DNA of 8,076 nucleotides, taken from positions 1-8,076 of the forward strand of contig JAFYIF010000329.1 in the NCBI GenBank assembly GCA_017538775.1, read 5' to 3'. Below are positions 1 through 8,028 of the stretch, in pieces. The translations under genes were made by a program, and so were the position numbers. This DNA is from Oscillospiraceae bacterium. GTDB lineage: Bacteria > Bacillota > Clostridia > Oscillospirales > Oscillospiraceae. Within the stretch, counting starts at the first letter, position 1. Every line of letters begins with the position of its first letter. The notes beneath the pieces were generated by a model. It did no database searches, was not told the DNA's origin, and worked only from the letters and a program-made list of their open reading frames with translations.

Positions 1-249
1 GCCAAAGGCCGAACAAATCTTGAAAGGATGCGGCAGGGACTTGCACCACAAGATTCAAATGGAGTTTCTTATGAGCTTCATCATATAGGGCAAAAGAAGG
101 ATGGGACGTTAGCAATACTTACACAATCAGAACATGACAATCCGGCAATTCATGGTTTCCTTGAACGAACAGAGGCACATGGCCACGGAACCAATTGGGA
201 TGCAGAACGGCAGGCATTCTGGAAGTGCTTTGCGATACTCGCAGGATGA
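1..249 (+). CDS. C-terminal end of a polymorphic toxin: LHH-family HNH/EndoVII nuclease domain (5' partial)
   Basis: The frame is open from the first base, so only the last 82 residues of a longer protein are present. The fragment begins with an R-T-N-x-x-R-M run, a P-x-D-x-N-G turn and then E-L-H-H-I (His-His codons at 79-84). After these come S-E-H-D and a W-D-x-E-R-x-x-F-W-K end. This order is the signature of the LHH group of HNH/Endonuclease VII-like metal-dependent DNases, which normally form the C-terminal toxic tip of large secreted or contact-delivered proteins (RHS, LXG, WXG types). The delivery domains would lie upstream of the window and cannot be named. The next gene, 13 bases downstream, is a SUKH immunity protein, which supports the toxin reading. 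Base composition is visibly less GC-rich than the genes from 900 onward. The family call is firm; the delivery route is unknown. The in-frame ATG at 28 is internal, not a start. Confidence 0.85.
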   Translation, partial: AKGRTNLERMRQGLAPQDSNGVSYELHHIGQKKDGTLAILTQSEHDNPAIHGFLERTEAHGHGTNWDAERQAFWKCFAILAG

Positions 250-262
250 CGGAGGATGAAGA

Positions 263-670
263 ATGGATTCCATCATTGCGCTGCTGAAGCAACAGACTGA
301 CTTTTTCTGTGAGGAAGGCGCTTCCGAAGAGGCGATCCGGAAGGCCGAGGATGCGCTTGGACTTCCATTCGCCGACGACTATAAAGCGTATGTTCAACAG
401 TTCGGATCGGTGTCGTGCGGCGGCCATGAACTGACAGGGTTCAGCAGGGACAAAAGCCTCGATGTGGTCAGGGTAACACGGCATAATCTCCAAAAAAATC
501 CGAACATCAATATGCCTCTATATGTGGTCGAAGAGACCCATATTGACGGCATCGTAATCTGGCAGGCCGGAACGGGGGAGATATATCAAGCTGATTATCA
601 GGCGGCTCCAAGAAAGGTGTATGAGTCTTTGAGCGAATATGTGTCCACCTTTGGCGACAATCTGCTTTGA
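263..670 (+). CDS. SMI1/KNR4 (SUKH-1) family immunity protein
   Basis: A 135-residue protein beginning M-D-S-I-I-A-L-L. The pattern S-E-E-A-I-R-K-A-E-x-x-L-G-L-P-F-x-x-D-Y-K-A-Y (about residues 21-43), followed by a Q-Q-F-G turn and a G-F segment, is the classic N-terminal half of the SUKH/SMI1-KNR4 fold. The rest (I-V-I-W-Q-A-G-T-G-E-I-Y-Q-A-D-Y) is the typical late beta-strand region. Length is normal for the family. The ATG at 263 is chosen because GGAGG (251-255) sits 7 bases upstream; the ATG at 256 is out of frame. SUKH proteins commonly neutralise nuclease toxins encoded immediately upstream, and here the LHH nuclease tip ends 13 bases before it. The likely role is cytoplasmic binding and inactivation of that nuclease in self cells. 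That this protein is the cognate inhibitor is inferred from position. A strong terminator follows the stop. Confidence 0.88.
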   Translation: MDSIIALLKQQTDFFCEEGASEEAIRKAEDALGLPFADDYKAYVQQFGSVSCGGHELTGFSRDKSLDVVRVTRHNLQKNPNINMPLYVVEETHIDGIVIWQAGTGEIYQADYQAAPRKVYESLSEYVSTFGDNLL

Positions 671-697
671 GCGTAGCACAAACTGCGCATCTTTGCC

Positions 698-732
698 CCC
701 CTTTTGTCCGTCGGACAAAAGGGGAATTTTTT
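698..732 (+). terminator. Intrinsic terminator after the toxin/immunity pair
   Basis: A perfect 12-bp stem, CCCCTTTTGTCC (698-709) with GGACAAAAGGGG (713-724), closes a 3-base GTC loop. It is followed by AA and six T residues (727-732). It lies 27 bases after the immunity gene stop and should end that transcript. Confidence 0.88.
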
Positions 733-739
733 AATGCAC

Positions 740-757
740 TCGCCCCTGTCGGGGCGA
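740..757. repeat. Short GC-rich hairpin downstream of the terminator
   Basis: TCGCCCC (740-746) pairs perfectly with GGGGCGA (751-757) around a TGTC loop. No T-run follows on the plus strand, so it is not a convincing terminator by itself. It may be a backup structure for the terminator just upstream or a small intergenic palindromic repeat. Confidence 0.5.
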
Positions 758-792
758 CTTCCCTTCATTCCAACATTGCCCGCTCTTTCCGC

Positions 793-821
793 TTGTAATT
801 ATCTGCGGAACGCGTTATACT
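793..821 (+). promoter_or_regulatory. Sigma-A-like promoter for the AAA+-RyR gene
   Basis: TTGTAA (793-798) and TATACT (816-821) are separated by exactly 17 bases. The -10 box matches consensus at five of six positions and the -35 box at four. It lies after the terminator and about 80 bases before the ATG at 900, in an AT-richer island. Transcription from here would give a GC-rich leader of roughly 70 bases. The assignment is from sequence only. Confidence 0.6.
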
Positions 822-887
822 TTTTCCGGTCCCACGGGCTGCGCGGGCGGTGGGTTTGCCCGGCGCGTGGGGACGGCTTTCGGATAC

Positions 888-893
888 AGGAGG
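888..893 (+). promoter_or_regulatory. Ribosome binding site fixing the start of the AAA+-RyR gene
   Basis: AGGAGG followed by 6 bases and ATG at 900. It decides in favour of ATG 900 over the in-frame GTG at 867, which has no comparable site upstream. Confidence 0.85.
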
Positions 894-899
894 TGTTAC

Positions 900-2825
900 A
901 TGAAGCCTGAAACCAGTTACAAGATCTTCGACCCGTCCAAATCCCTGCAAGAGAACTTTTCCGGCGGCAAAGCGCCGCTGCTGCTGATGGAGCAGCTGCG
1001 GATGCTGGATTATCCCATCAGCCGCGGGATCTCCTACGAACGGACGGTGGACGAGTTCCTGCTGCAATTGGCCACCAACGACTCCCTGCGCCCGCTGCGG
1101 GACTGCCCGGAGGCGGCGATCTTGCTGAACGAGGAGGGGGCGCTGCTGCGGCATGCCGGGCAGTGGACGCTGCTGTTCTCCCCGGACACCATCGAGGGCC
1201 AGAGCCTGACGGAGGAAGACGATCTGCCGGGGGTGCTGCGGGCCTTGCAGGAGGCGGAGGCGGCCCAGACCGTCTGTTCCGTCCGGGTCCCGGAGCGGGG
1301 CCTGAAAACGCTGGTGTCGGGCATCGCGCCCTTCTCCATCCTGGACGAGTACTGCAAGACCCAGCCGGGCCGCTACCTGGCCGTGGCGGAGCGCATCGTC
1401 TATGAGGGGCTGGACGTGCTGGCGCGGCATGTGCCGGTCTGCCGCTACGGACAGCTGGTCTCCGCCGACAAGGAGGAGATCGAGAACTACCACACGATCA
1501 AGGCCCTGCTGGACGACTACATCTTCCAGTTCGACCACATGGACCCGGACGAGCAGATCCAGCCCCTGAGCGTGGCGGTCTTCGGCGCGCCGGGCTGCGG
1601 CAAGAGCTTCGGCGTCAAGCAGATCGCCAAGAGCAGTGGCCGCTTCTCCGTCACCTCCCTGAACATCTCCCAGTACAATGATACCACCTCTTTCTTCGAG
1701 GCCCTGCGGGAGGCTCTGCAATTCAAGAGCAACCAGATCCCGCTGGTGTTCATCGACGAGTTCGACTCGGAGCTGAACGGCACGCCCCGGGGCTGGCTGC
1801 GCTGCTTCCTGGCCCCGATGCAGGACGGCGAGTTCACGCTGAACGGCAAGCGCTGCGAGATGAGCGCCGCGGTGCTGGTCTTCGCCGGGGGCACCGCCGC
1901 CACCTTCTCCCAGTTCCTGCCCCACACGGACGAGGAGCAGGAGGCCTTCCGCCTGGTGAAAGGCCCGGACTTCGTCAGCCGTCTGAAAGGCTTCCTGAAC
2001 GTCAAAGGCCCGAACCCCACCCGGGTCACGGACCGCAGCGCGGTCATCCGCCGGGGGATGCTGCTGCGCGAGCAGATCACGCGCAAGCTGCCGGGCATCT
2101 GCAGCGAGGGGACGGTGAACATGTCCCGGAGCCTGCTGTCGGCCATGCTCAGCGTCTCGGCCTACCGCCACGGCACCCGCTCCCTGGAGCTGATCCTGGC
2201 CATGAGCCGCCTGTCGGACGTGAAGCGCTTCACCCCCTCCTGCCTGCCCATGGACGAGCAGCTGAACCTCCACCTGAACGCCCGGGACTTCAAGCAAAAG
2301 CTGGAGTTCGAGCAGATCATGGGGGACGTGGTGGAGAAATACGCCGAGATCGCCCACGAGCATTTCCGGGAGAAGCACGCCGAGGAGATCCGCCTGAGCG
2401 GGCGCAGCGAGGAGGAGATCCAGCGGGAGCTGGAGACCCCGGAGATGGCCCCCTGGGACGAGCTGGACGAGTTCTACAAGGAGGGCCACCGCTCCCAGAT
2501 CCGCTTCCTGGGGGAGCGGCTGGAGTCCTACGACATGAGCATCGGCCTGCGCCCGGTGCTGCCCAACACCGCCGACGCCATTTCCGAGCTTTACGGCCCG
2601 GTCTTGGAGGTGCTGAGCGAGATCGAGCACGAGCGCTGGATGCGCGACAAGATGGCCGACGGCTGGCGGCCCGGCAAATTCGACCGGGAGCTGAAATTCA
2701 ACCCGGAGCTGGTCCCCTACGAGGAACTGGACGAGAACACCCGGGAGTACATCCGCAGATCCATGCGCTCCGTGCCGATGTATCTGAAAGAGATCGGCTA
2801 CGAGCTGTATACCAAATCCTTCTGA
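900..2825 (+). CDS. AAA+ ATPase with C-terminal RyR (ryanodine receptor) domain
   Basis: A 641-residue protein predicted to be cytoplasmic, with no signal peptide or membrane segment. Residues 1-190 are not recognised. An AAA+ ATPase core follows: Walker A G-A-P-G-C-G-K-S at 229-236, Walker B L-V-F-I-D-E-F-D at 282-289, a V-F-A-G-G-T strand near 327-332 in the sensor-1 region, a candidate arginine finger R361 (D-F-V-S-R-L), and a sensor-2-like G-T-R-S-L-E at 425-430. A charged helical stretch (about 465-520) leads to residues 572-641. There E-H-E-R-W-M, G-W-R-P-G, L-V-P-Y-E-E-L and a final L-K-E-I-G-Y-E-L match the RyR domain found in ryanodine receptors and scattered bacterial proteins. In bacteria this domain has been proposed to sense small ligands in signalling or conflict systems. 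A plausible role is an ATP-driven switch or remodelling factor controlled by the RyR domain; substrate and ligand are unknown. The stop is 33 bases before a same-strand protease gene, suggesting co-transcription. Confidence 0.85.
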   Translation: MKPETSYKIFDPSKSLQENFSGGKAPLLLMEQLRMLDYPISRGISYERTVDEFLLQLATNDSLRPLRDCPEAAILLNEEGALLRHAGQWTLLFSPDTIEGQSLTEEDDLPGVLRALQEAEAAQTVCSVRVPERGLKTLVSGIAPFSILDEYCKTQPGRYLAVAERIVYEGLDVLARHVPVCRYGQLVSADKEEIENYHTIKALLDDYIFQFDHMDPDEQIQPLSVAVFGAPGCGKSFGVKQIAKSSGRFSVTSLNISQYNDTTSFFEALREALQFKSNQIPLVFIDEFDSELNGTPRGWLRCFLAPMQDGEFTLNGKRCEMSAAVLVFAGGTAATFSQFLPHTDEEQEAFRLVKGPDFVSRLKGFLNVKGPNPTRVTDRSAVIRRGMLLREQITRKLPGICSEGTVNMSRSLLSAMLSVSAYRHGTRSLELILAMSRLSDVKRFTPSCLPMDEQLNLHLNARDFKQKLEFEQIMGDVVEKYAEIAHEHFREKHAEEIRLSGRSEEEIQRELETPEMAPWDELDEFYKEGHRSQIRFLGERLESYDMSIGLRPVLPNTADAISELYGPVLEVLSEIEHERWMRDKMADGWRPGKFDRELKFNPELVPYEELDENTREYIRRSMRSVPMYLKEIGYELYTKSF

Positions 2826-2858
2826 GCCCCGCCCCCGGCGGCGGCCAGGGGAAAGGAC

Positions 2859-4274
2859 GTGAGGACGGTCAAAACAAGAGGAATCATCCGGGCGCTGGCG
2901 CTGCTGGGTCTGGCGGCGCTGGCCCTGGCCCTGTCCGCCGGGACGCTCCCGGCGGCGGCGGGGGAAGCAACGCGCTACATCGTCAAATACCGGGAGGACT
3001 TCGCCTGGCTGCTGGACCGGGAGAGCGCCATGCCCTTCGGCCTGGTGGACGCAGGGGAGCTGGAGCTGCTGCTGCGCGCCGACGCGCTGGAATGGTGCGA
3101 GGAAGACGCCCCGGCGGTGCTGCTGGACGAGTTGCCCGCCGGTGAAGAGTTGTCCCCCTATTATGAGCCGGAAAAGTGGGATCTGGCTATGATCGGCGCG
3201 GATCTGGCCTACCAAATGAATTGCACGGGCCGGGGCGTGCGCGTCGGCGTCATCGACTCCGGCGTGGCTGCCCACAGCGACCTGGCCGGGCGGCTGAAAG
3301 CGGGCTGGAACTTCCAGGACAAATCCTCCGCCGCCGGGGACAGCTTGGGCCACGGCACCTTTGTGGCGGGCCTGGTGGCCGGGTTCAGCGACCTGAACGG
3401 CATGATCGGCTCCGCACCGGGGGCCGACATCGTCCCGCTGAAGATCACGAACAGCAACGGCTTTTCCGCCAGTGACATCATCCCGGCCATCTATGAGGGC
3501 ATCGACCGCTTCCACTGCCAGGTGCTGAACCTGAGCCTGGGCACCGAAAGCGATCTGGAGTCCCTGCGGGAGGCGGCGGCCTACGCGGAAGAGCATGGCG
3601 TGACCCTGGTGGCCGCCGCGGGCAACAGCGGGAACGACACCCTCTACTATCCCGCCGCCTACGACACGGTCATCGGCGTCGGGGCGGTGACGAAGCGGGA
3701 GACGGTCTACGACAGGTCCAGCCGACACGCCGGCGTCTTCCTCACCGCGCCGGGGGCGGAGGTGCGCAGCCTCAGACACCTGGGCGGCTACCGGGACGGC
3801 ACCGGCACCAGCTTCGCCACGCCCCTGGTCAGCGGGGCCGCGGCGGTGCTGCTGGGCATGGACGGCGACCTGAGTCCCGCGCAGATCCGGGACATCCTGG
3901 CCCAAAGCGCGGCGGACAAGGGGGAGCCGGGCTACGACACGGCATACGGCTACGGCGTCCTCCAGGTCGGCGGGAGCATTGACGCCCTGTTCGCGGGGGG
4001 GAGCTGCTACATCGCCGACGAGCGGGGCGGCAGCACGCGCATTTTCAACCGCACGGGGGAGGAGATGGACTGCTTCTGTCTGCTGGCGGAGTACAGCGAG
4101 GACGGGGCGCTGCTGGGGCTGCGGCAGGAGATGCTGCACATCCGGCCCTATGACAGCGCGAGCGTGGAGGCCCCGGAGCAGCCGGGGATCTTCGCCCGCT
4201 TTCTCTGCGACGCGGAGACTTGGAACCCTCTGGCGGGGGAGCGGAAGACGGAGATACGGAAGACTGAAGATTGA
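2859..4274 (+). CDS. Exported subtilisin-like serine protease (peptidase S8)
   Basis: A 471-residue protein with a GTG start; AGGGGA (2847-2852) lies 6 bases upstream. Residues 1-36 form a signal peptide: a basic start (R-T-V-K-T-R), a long Leu/Ala core, and a likely cleavage site after A-A-A. Residues 38-92 (Y-I-V-K-Y-R and following) resemble an I9-type inhibitory propeptide. The catalytic domain has all landmarks: Asp133 in V-I-D-S-G-V, His165 in G-H-G-T-F-V-A-G, oxyanion Asn256 in A-A-A-G-N-S-G-N, and Ser318 in G-T-S-F-A-T-P. The catalytic fold ends near residue 378. About 90 further residues look like a small beta-rich C-terminal domain that I cannot name. The enzyme should be active outside the membrane. 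It lies 33 bases behind the AAA+-RyR gene, so it is probably in the same transcript, but a functional link is inference. The last residues (T-E-I-R-K-T-E-D region) and the stop fall inside the left arm of the palindromic element at 4254-4430, so the original C-terminus may have differed. Confidence 0.9.
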   Translation: MRTVKTRGIIRALALLGLAALALALSAGTLPAAAGEATRYIVKYREDFAWLLDRESAMPFGLVDAGELELLLRADALEWCEEDAPAVLLDELPAGEELSPYYEPEKWDLAMIGADLAYQMNCTGRGVRVGVIDSGVAAHSDLAGRLKAGWNFQDKSSAAGDSLGHGTFVAGLVAGFSDLNGMIGSAPGADIVPLKITNSNGFSASDIIPAIYEGIDRFHCQVLNLSLGTESDLESLREAAAYAEEHGVTLVAAAGNSGNDTLYYPAAYDTVIGVGAVTKRETVYDRSSRHAGVFLTAPGAEVRSLRHLGGYRDGTGTSFATPLVSGAAAVLLGMDGDLSPAQIRDILAQSAADKGEPGYDTAYGYGVLQVGGSIDALFAGGSCYIADERGGSTRIFNRTGEEMDCFCLLAEYSEDGALLGLRQEMLHIRPYDSASVEAPEQPGIFARFLCDAETWNPLAGERKTEIRKTED

Positions 4275-4295
4275 AGATTTAAGACTGAAAAATGA
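4261..4295. repeat. Five-unit heptamer tandem repeat, consensus AGAYTGA
   Basis: Successive 7-base units read AGACTGA, AGATTGA, AGATTTA, AGACTGA and AAAATGA, the last being degenerate. The array starts within the protease codons, spans its TGA stop (4272-4274) and continues into the intergenic space. Related heptamers occur in the opposite arm on the other strand (4409-4423), so the array belongs to the palindromic element. Confidence 0.65.
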
Positions 4296-4314
4296 TTCCA
4301 TATCCGGCGTTGTT

Positions 4315-4369
4315 TGACGCAGACGGAGCGGTCCGCTTTCCAGGAAAACAGGCCGCTCCGTCTGCGTCA
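4315..4369. repeat. Long perfect stem-loop between convergent genes
   Basis: TGACGCAGACGGAGCGG (4315-4331) pairs over all 17 bases with 4353-4369 around a 21-base loop. It could stall transcription from both convergent units. There is no T-run after the stem on either strand, so a classical intrinsic terminator is not supported. It is better read as the core of the palindromic element. Confidence 0.7.
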
Positions 4370-4444
4370 TATTCTGCAACCGTTCCGGCTGCGAACGGTT
4401 CTTCATCATTCAATCTTCAGCTTTCCGTATTCATTCTCATTGAC

Positions 4445-5932
<1,488 letters not shown>

Positions 5933-5943
5933 GTTCCTGCACC

Positions 5944-7053
5944 TCACGATTCAAAGGGGAAGCGGTAGGGCAGGGCGAAGCGGTCCCGCAGGGCGCAGAG
6001 TTCCTTCTGGATGCTCTCGCCCACGGGTACGCCCTTGTCCCGCCGCTCCTGCCAGGCCAGATACTCCTTCTCCCCGGCGGTGTAGATGCGCGCGGCCCCG
6101 GGGGCCTTTTGGGCTGCCCGCAGGTCCCGCAGAATGCCCCCCGCCGTGGCGCGGAACGTGTCCAGGCCCATAAAAAACGCCGGGTTGATGACGAAAAAGA
6201 AGTGGCCCAGCCGGAAGAGCTTCTTGCTGCCGTCGGGGTTTTTGCCGCTGAGGGCCTTCATATACGGCCCTCCGGCCAGGGCCGCGGAGAGGATCTCCAC
6301 GATGGTGGTGAAGCCGTAGCCCTTGTAGCCGCCGGTGTCCTCCCCCAGCCCGCCCAGAGGCAGCAGGGCGCAGTTGCCCGCCCGCATCTCCCGCAGAATC
6401 GCGGCGGAGTCGGTCATCGTGCCGCCGTCGGGGGTCACCACCAGCCCCGCCGGGGTGGGCTTGCCGCTGCGGGCGTAGTATTCGATCTTGCCGTTCTGGA
6501 CGATGGAGGTGGCGCAGTCGAAGTTGAAGGGGAAGGGCTCGTCCGTGGGCATGGTGAAGGTCAGGGGGTTGGTGCCCATCATCGGCTCCACGCCGAAGGT
6601 GGGGGCCACGCTGGGCCGGGCGTTGGTGCCGGTGATGCCGATCATCCCGGCCTTCTCCGCCATGCCGGTCCAGTACCCGGCAATGCCGTAGTGGGTGGAG
6701 TTGCAGACCGCGCCCCCGGCCATGCCGTACTGCCGCGCCTTTTCGATCAGGCGCTCCATCATCCGGTAGGAGGCCACCATGCCCATGCCGTTGTTGGCGT
6801 CCATCACCAGGGTGGTGGGGGTCTCTTTCAAAATGTCCAGCTTCGTGACGGGCAGCAGGGTGCCGTCCTCGATGCGGTCCAGATAGATGGGCTTGAAGCG
6901 GTTGCAGCCGTGGCTCTCGATGCCCCGGCGGTCGCTCTCCAGCAGCACGTCGGCGCAGATGGCCGCGTCCTCCTCCGGCACGCCATAGCGGCGGAACACG
7001 TCGATCATAAAGGCGTTCATCAGGTCCCAGGGCACATAGGGTCTGGTTTCCAT
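5944..7053 (-). CDS. Ldh_2-family NAD(P)-dependent 2-hydroxyacid (malate/L-lactate-type) dehydrogenase
   Basis: A 369-residue cytoplasmic oxidoreductase of the type 2 malate/L-lactate dehydrogenase family, which also contains ureidoglycolate dehydrogenase, 2,3-diketogulonate reductase and sulfolactate dehydrogenase. Visible landmarks are R-G-I-E-S-H-G (catalytic-region His48), [11 protein letters not shown] (His121), the nucleotide-site segment [16 protein letters not shown] (149-164), N-F-D-C-A-T-S (Asp179) and G-G-Y-K-G-Y-G (241-247). Length is usual for the family. The ATG at 7053 is chosen because AAAGGAGGG lies just upstream; an extended frame back to 7152 would start in the promoter region. 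Glycerol kinase follows 11 bases after the stop. The substrate cannot be told from sequence; reduction or oxidation of a 2-oxo/2-hydroxy acid is the safe call. Confidence 0.88.
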   Translation of the reverse strand: METRPYVPWDLMNAFMIDVFRRYGVPEEDAAICADVLLESDRRGIESHGCNRFKPIYLDRIEDGTLLPVTKLDILKETPTTLVMDANNGMGMVASYRMMERLIEKARQYGMAGGAVCNSTHYGIAGYWTGMAEKAGMIGITGTNARPSVAPTFGVEPMMGTNPLTFTMPTDEPFPFNFDCATSIVQNGKIEYYARSGKPTPAGLVVTPDGGTMTDSAAILREMRAGNCALLPLGGLGEDTGGYKGYGFTTIVEILSAALAGGPYMKALSGKNPDGSKKLFRLGHFFFVINPAFFMGLDTFRATAGGILRDLRAAQKAPGAARIYTAGEKEYLAWQERRDKGVPVGESIQKELCALRDRFALPYRFPFES

Positions 7054-7089
7054 GGGGGTCCCTCCTTTGGGAAAAGCGTTCTCCCTATA

Positions 7090-7118
7090 GCAATAACAAA
7101 TTCGGCCAAAATTGTCAA
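7090..7118 (-). promoter_or_regulatory. Candidate promoter for the dehydrogenase-glpK unit
   Basis: On the minus strand a perfect TTGACA (-35, at 7118-7113) is followed after 17 bases by TATTGC (7095-7090), a weak -10. A nearby TGCTATAGG (extended -10 style, about 7092-7084) is an alternative, though its spacing to the -35 box is too long. The perfect -35 and the position about 40-60 bases before the start codon favour a promoter here. Confidence 0.45.
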
Positions 7119-7137
7119 GACCGCCGGGGATTTTGTC

Positions 7138-7166
7138 TTTACATTTGTGCAAAAAGGGGATAAGAT
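7138..7166 (+). promoter_or_regulatory. Candidate promoter for the HAD phosphatase gene
   Basis: TTTACA (7138-7143) and TAAGAT (7161-7166) are 17 bases apart, matching five of six and four of six consensus positions. The ATG at 7200 is about 34 bases downstream. It diverges from the candidate promoter of the dehydrogenase gene. Confidence 0.5.
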
Positions 7167-7199
7167 GGGGGAAACTGCGCGGACAGGGGAGGGAGCGCC

Positions 7200-8003
7200 A
7201 TGGACAAAACCGCGCTGGGCAAGATCCGGCTTTTTCTCTTCGACCTGGACGGCACCCTCTATCTGGGCAGCCGCCTGTTCCCCTTCACCCGGCCGCTGCT
7301 CTCCCGGCTGCGGGAGACCGGGCGGGACTACCGCTTCCTGACCAACAACTCCTCCCGCTCCGTGGCCGACTATGTGGCGAAGCTGCGGCGGCTGGGCATC
7401 CCCGCCGCGCCGGAGGACTTCGTCACCTCCGCCCAGGCCACGGTGCAGTATTTGCGGGAGACCCTGCCCGGCGCCCCCCTCTACGTCTGCGGCACCGCCT
7501 CGCTGAAAGCGGAGCTCTCCGGGGCCGGCTTCCCGGTGACGGAGGACCCGGACGCGGCGGCGGGAATCGTGATGGGCTATGACACGGAGCTGACATACCA
7601 AAAGCTCTGGGATGTCTCCCGCCTGCTGACCCAGCGCCCGGATATCCCCTACATCGCCACCAACCCGGACCTGGTCTGCCCCACGGAGTTCGGCTTCGTC
7701 CCCGACTGCGGCAGCGTCTGCGCGATGCTCCAAACCGCCACGGGCCGCCGCCCCCTGGTCATCGGCAAGCCGGAACCGAGAATGCCGCGCCTGGCCATCT
7801 CCCGCTGCGGCGTCCCCCCGGAGCGCTGCGCGGTGGTGGGAGACCGCATCTATACCGACATAAAATGCGGTCAGAACGCCGGGATTCCCGGAATTCTGGT
7901 CCTGAGTGGGGAAACAACGCCGGAAATCCTGGCCGCCAGCCCGGACAAACCCGACCTGGTCCTCCGCGACGCGGGGGAGATCCTGGTGGCGCTGGAAGCG
8001 TGA
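7200..8003 (+). CDS. HAD-IIA (NagD-like) phosphatase
   Basis: A 267-residue cytoplasmic phosphatase of the haloacid dehalogenase superfamily, subclass IIA. All four motifs are visible: the nucleophile motif F-D-L-D-G-T-L-Y (Asp15, Asp17), motif II F-L-T-N-N-S-S-R (47-53), the motif III Lys in I-G-K-P-E-P (Lys190), and motif IV V-G-D-R-I-Y-T-D-I (Asp215, Asp220). The C2-type cap lies between motifs II and III. Length is normal. GGAGG (7188-7192) sits 7 bases before the ATG. Relatives hydrolyse small phosphate esters such as p-nitrophenyl phosphate, phosphoglycolate, glycerol phosphate, pyridoxal phosphate or sugar phosphates; the substrate here is not determinable. It diverges from the dehydrogenase-glpK pair, and another gene starts 25 bases after its stop, so it probably leads an operon extending out of the window. 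Confidence 0.9.
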   Translation: MDKTALGKIRLFLFDLDGTLYLGSRLFPFTRPLLSRLRETGRDYRFLTNNSSRSVADYVAKLRRLGIPAAPEDFVTSAQATVQYLRETLPGAPLYVCGTASLKAELSGAGFPVTEDPDAAAGIVMGYDTELTYQKLWDVSRLLTQRPDIPYIATNPDLVCPTEFGFVPDCGSVCAMLQTATGRRPLVIGKPEPRMPRLAISRCGVPPERCAVVGDRIYTDIKCGQNAGIPGILVLSGETTPEILAASPDKPDLVLRDAGEILVALEA

Positions 8004-8028
8004 AAACAACGAAACAGGAGGGATAGCC

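Larger units (their letters stand above)
4254..4430. mobile_element. MITE-like palindromic element with terminal inverted repeats
   Basis: The outer ends form an imperfect inverted repeat: 4254-4275 (begins ATACGGAAGACTGAAG) and the reverse complement of 4409-4430 (begins ATACGGAAAGCTGAAG), matching at 20 of 22 positions. Inside lie a perfect 17-bp stem (4315-4331 with 4353-4369, 21-base loop) and an 8-bp stem (4378-4385 with 4393-4400). No transposase is encoded. I see no clear target-site duplication. The size (177 bp), the nested symmetry and the AT-rich ends in a GC-rich setting fit a non-autonomous miniature element or a dispersed intergenic repeat. It sits between two convergent genes and supplies the stop codon of the protease gene. 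Confidence 0.55.

Noticed and set aside
867..899. Upstream GTG start for the AAA+-RyR gene
   Set aside because: No ribosome binding site precedes it, while AGGAGG lies 6 bases before the ATG at 900.
4315..4369. Bidirectional intrinsic terminator
   Set aside because: The stem is perfect but no T-run follows on either strand, and it is nested in larger inverted repeats.
765..4409. A 1214-codon open frame on the minus strand
   Set aside because: It lies opposite the AAA+-RyR and protease genes, both with clear motifs. The translation is low-complexity (Gln, Arg, Ala, Leu, Val rich) with no domain, typical of an antisense frame in GC-rich DNA.
7054..7152. Extended N-terminus for the dehydrogenase
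   Set aside because: The extension crosses the promoter-like region and the ribosome binding site; the family N-terminus begins near the start at 7053.
6109..7341. A 410-codon open frame on the plus strand
   Set aside because: Antisense to the dehydrogenase gene; His/Gly/Val-rich translation without motifs.
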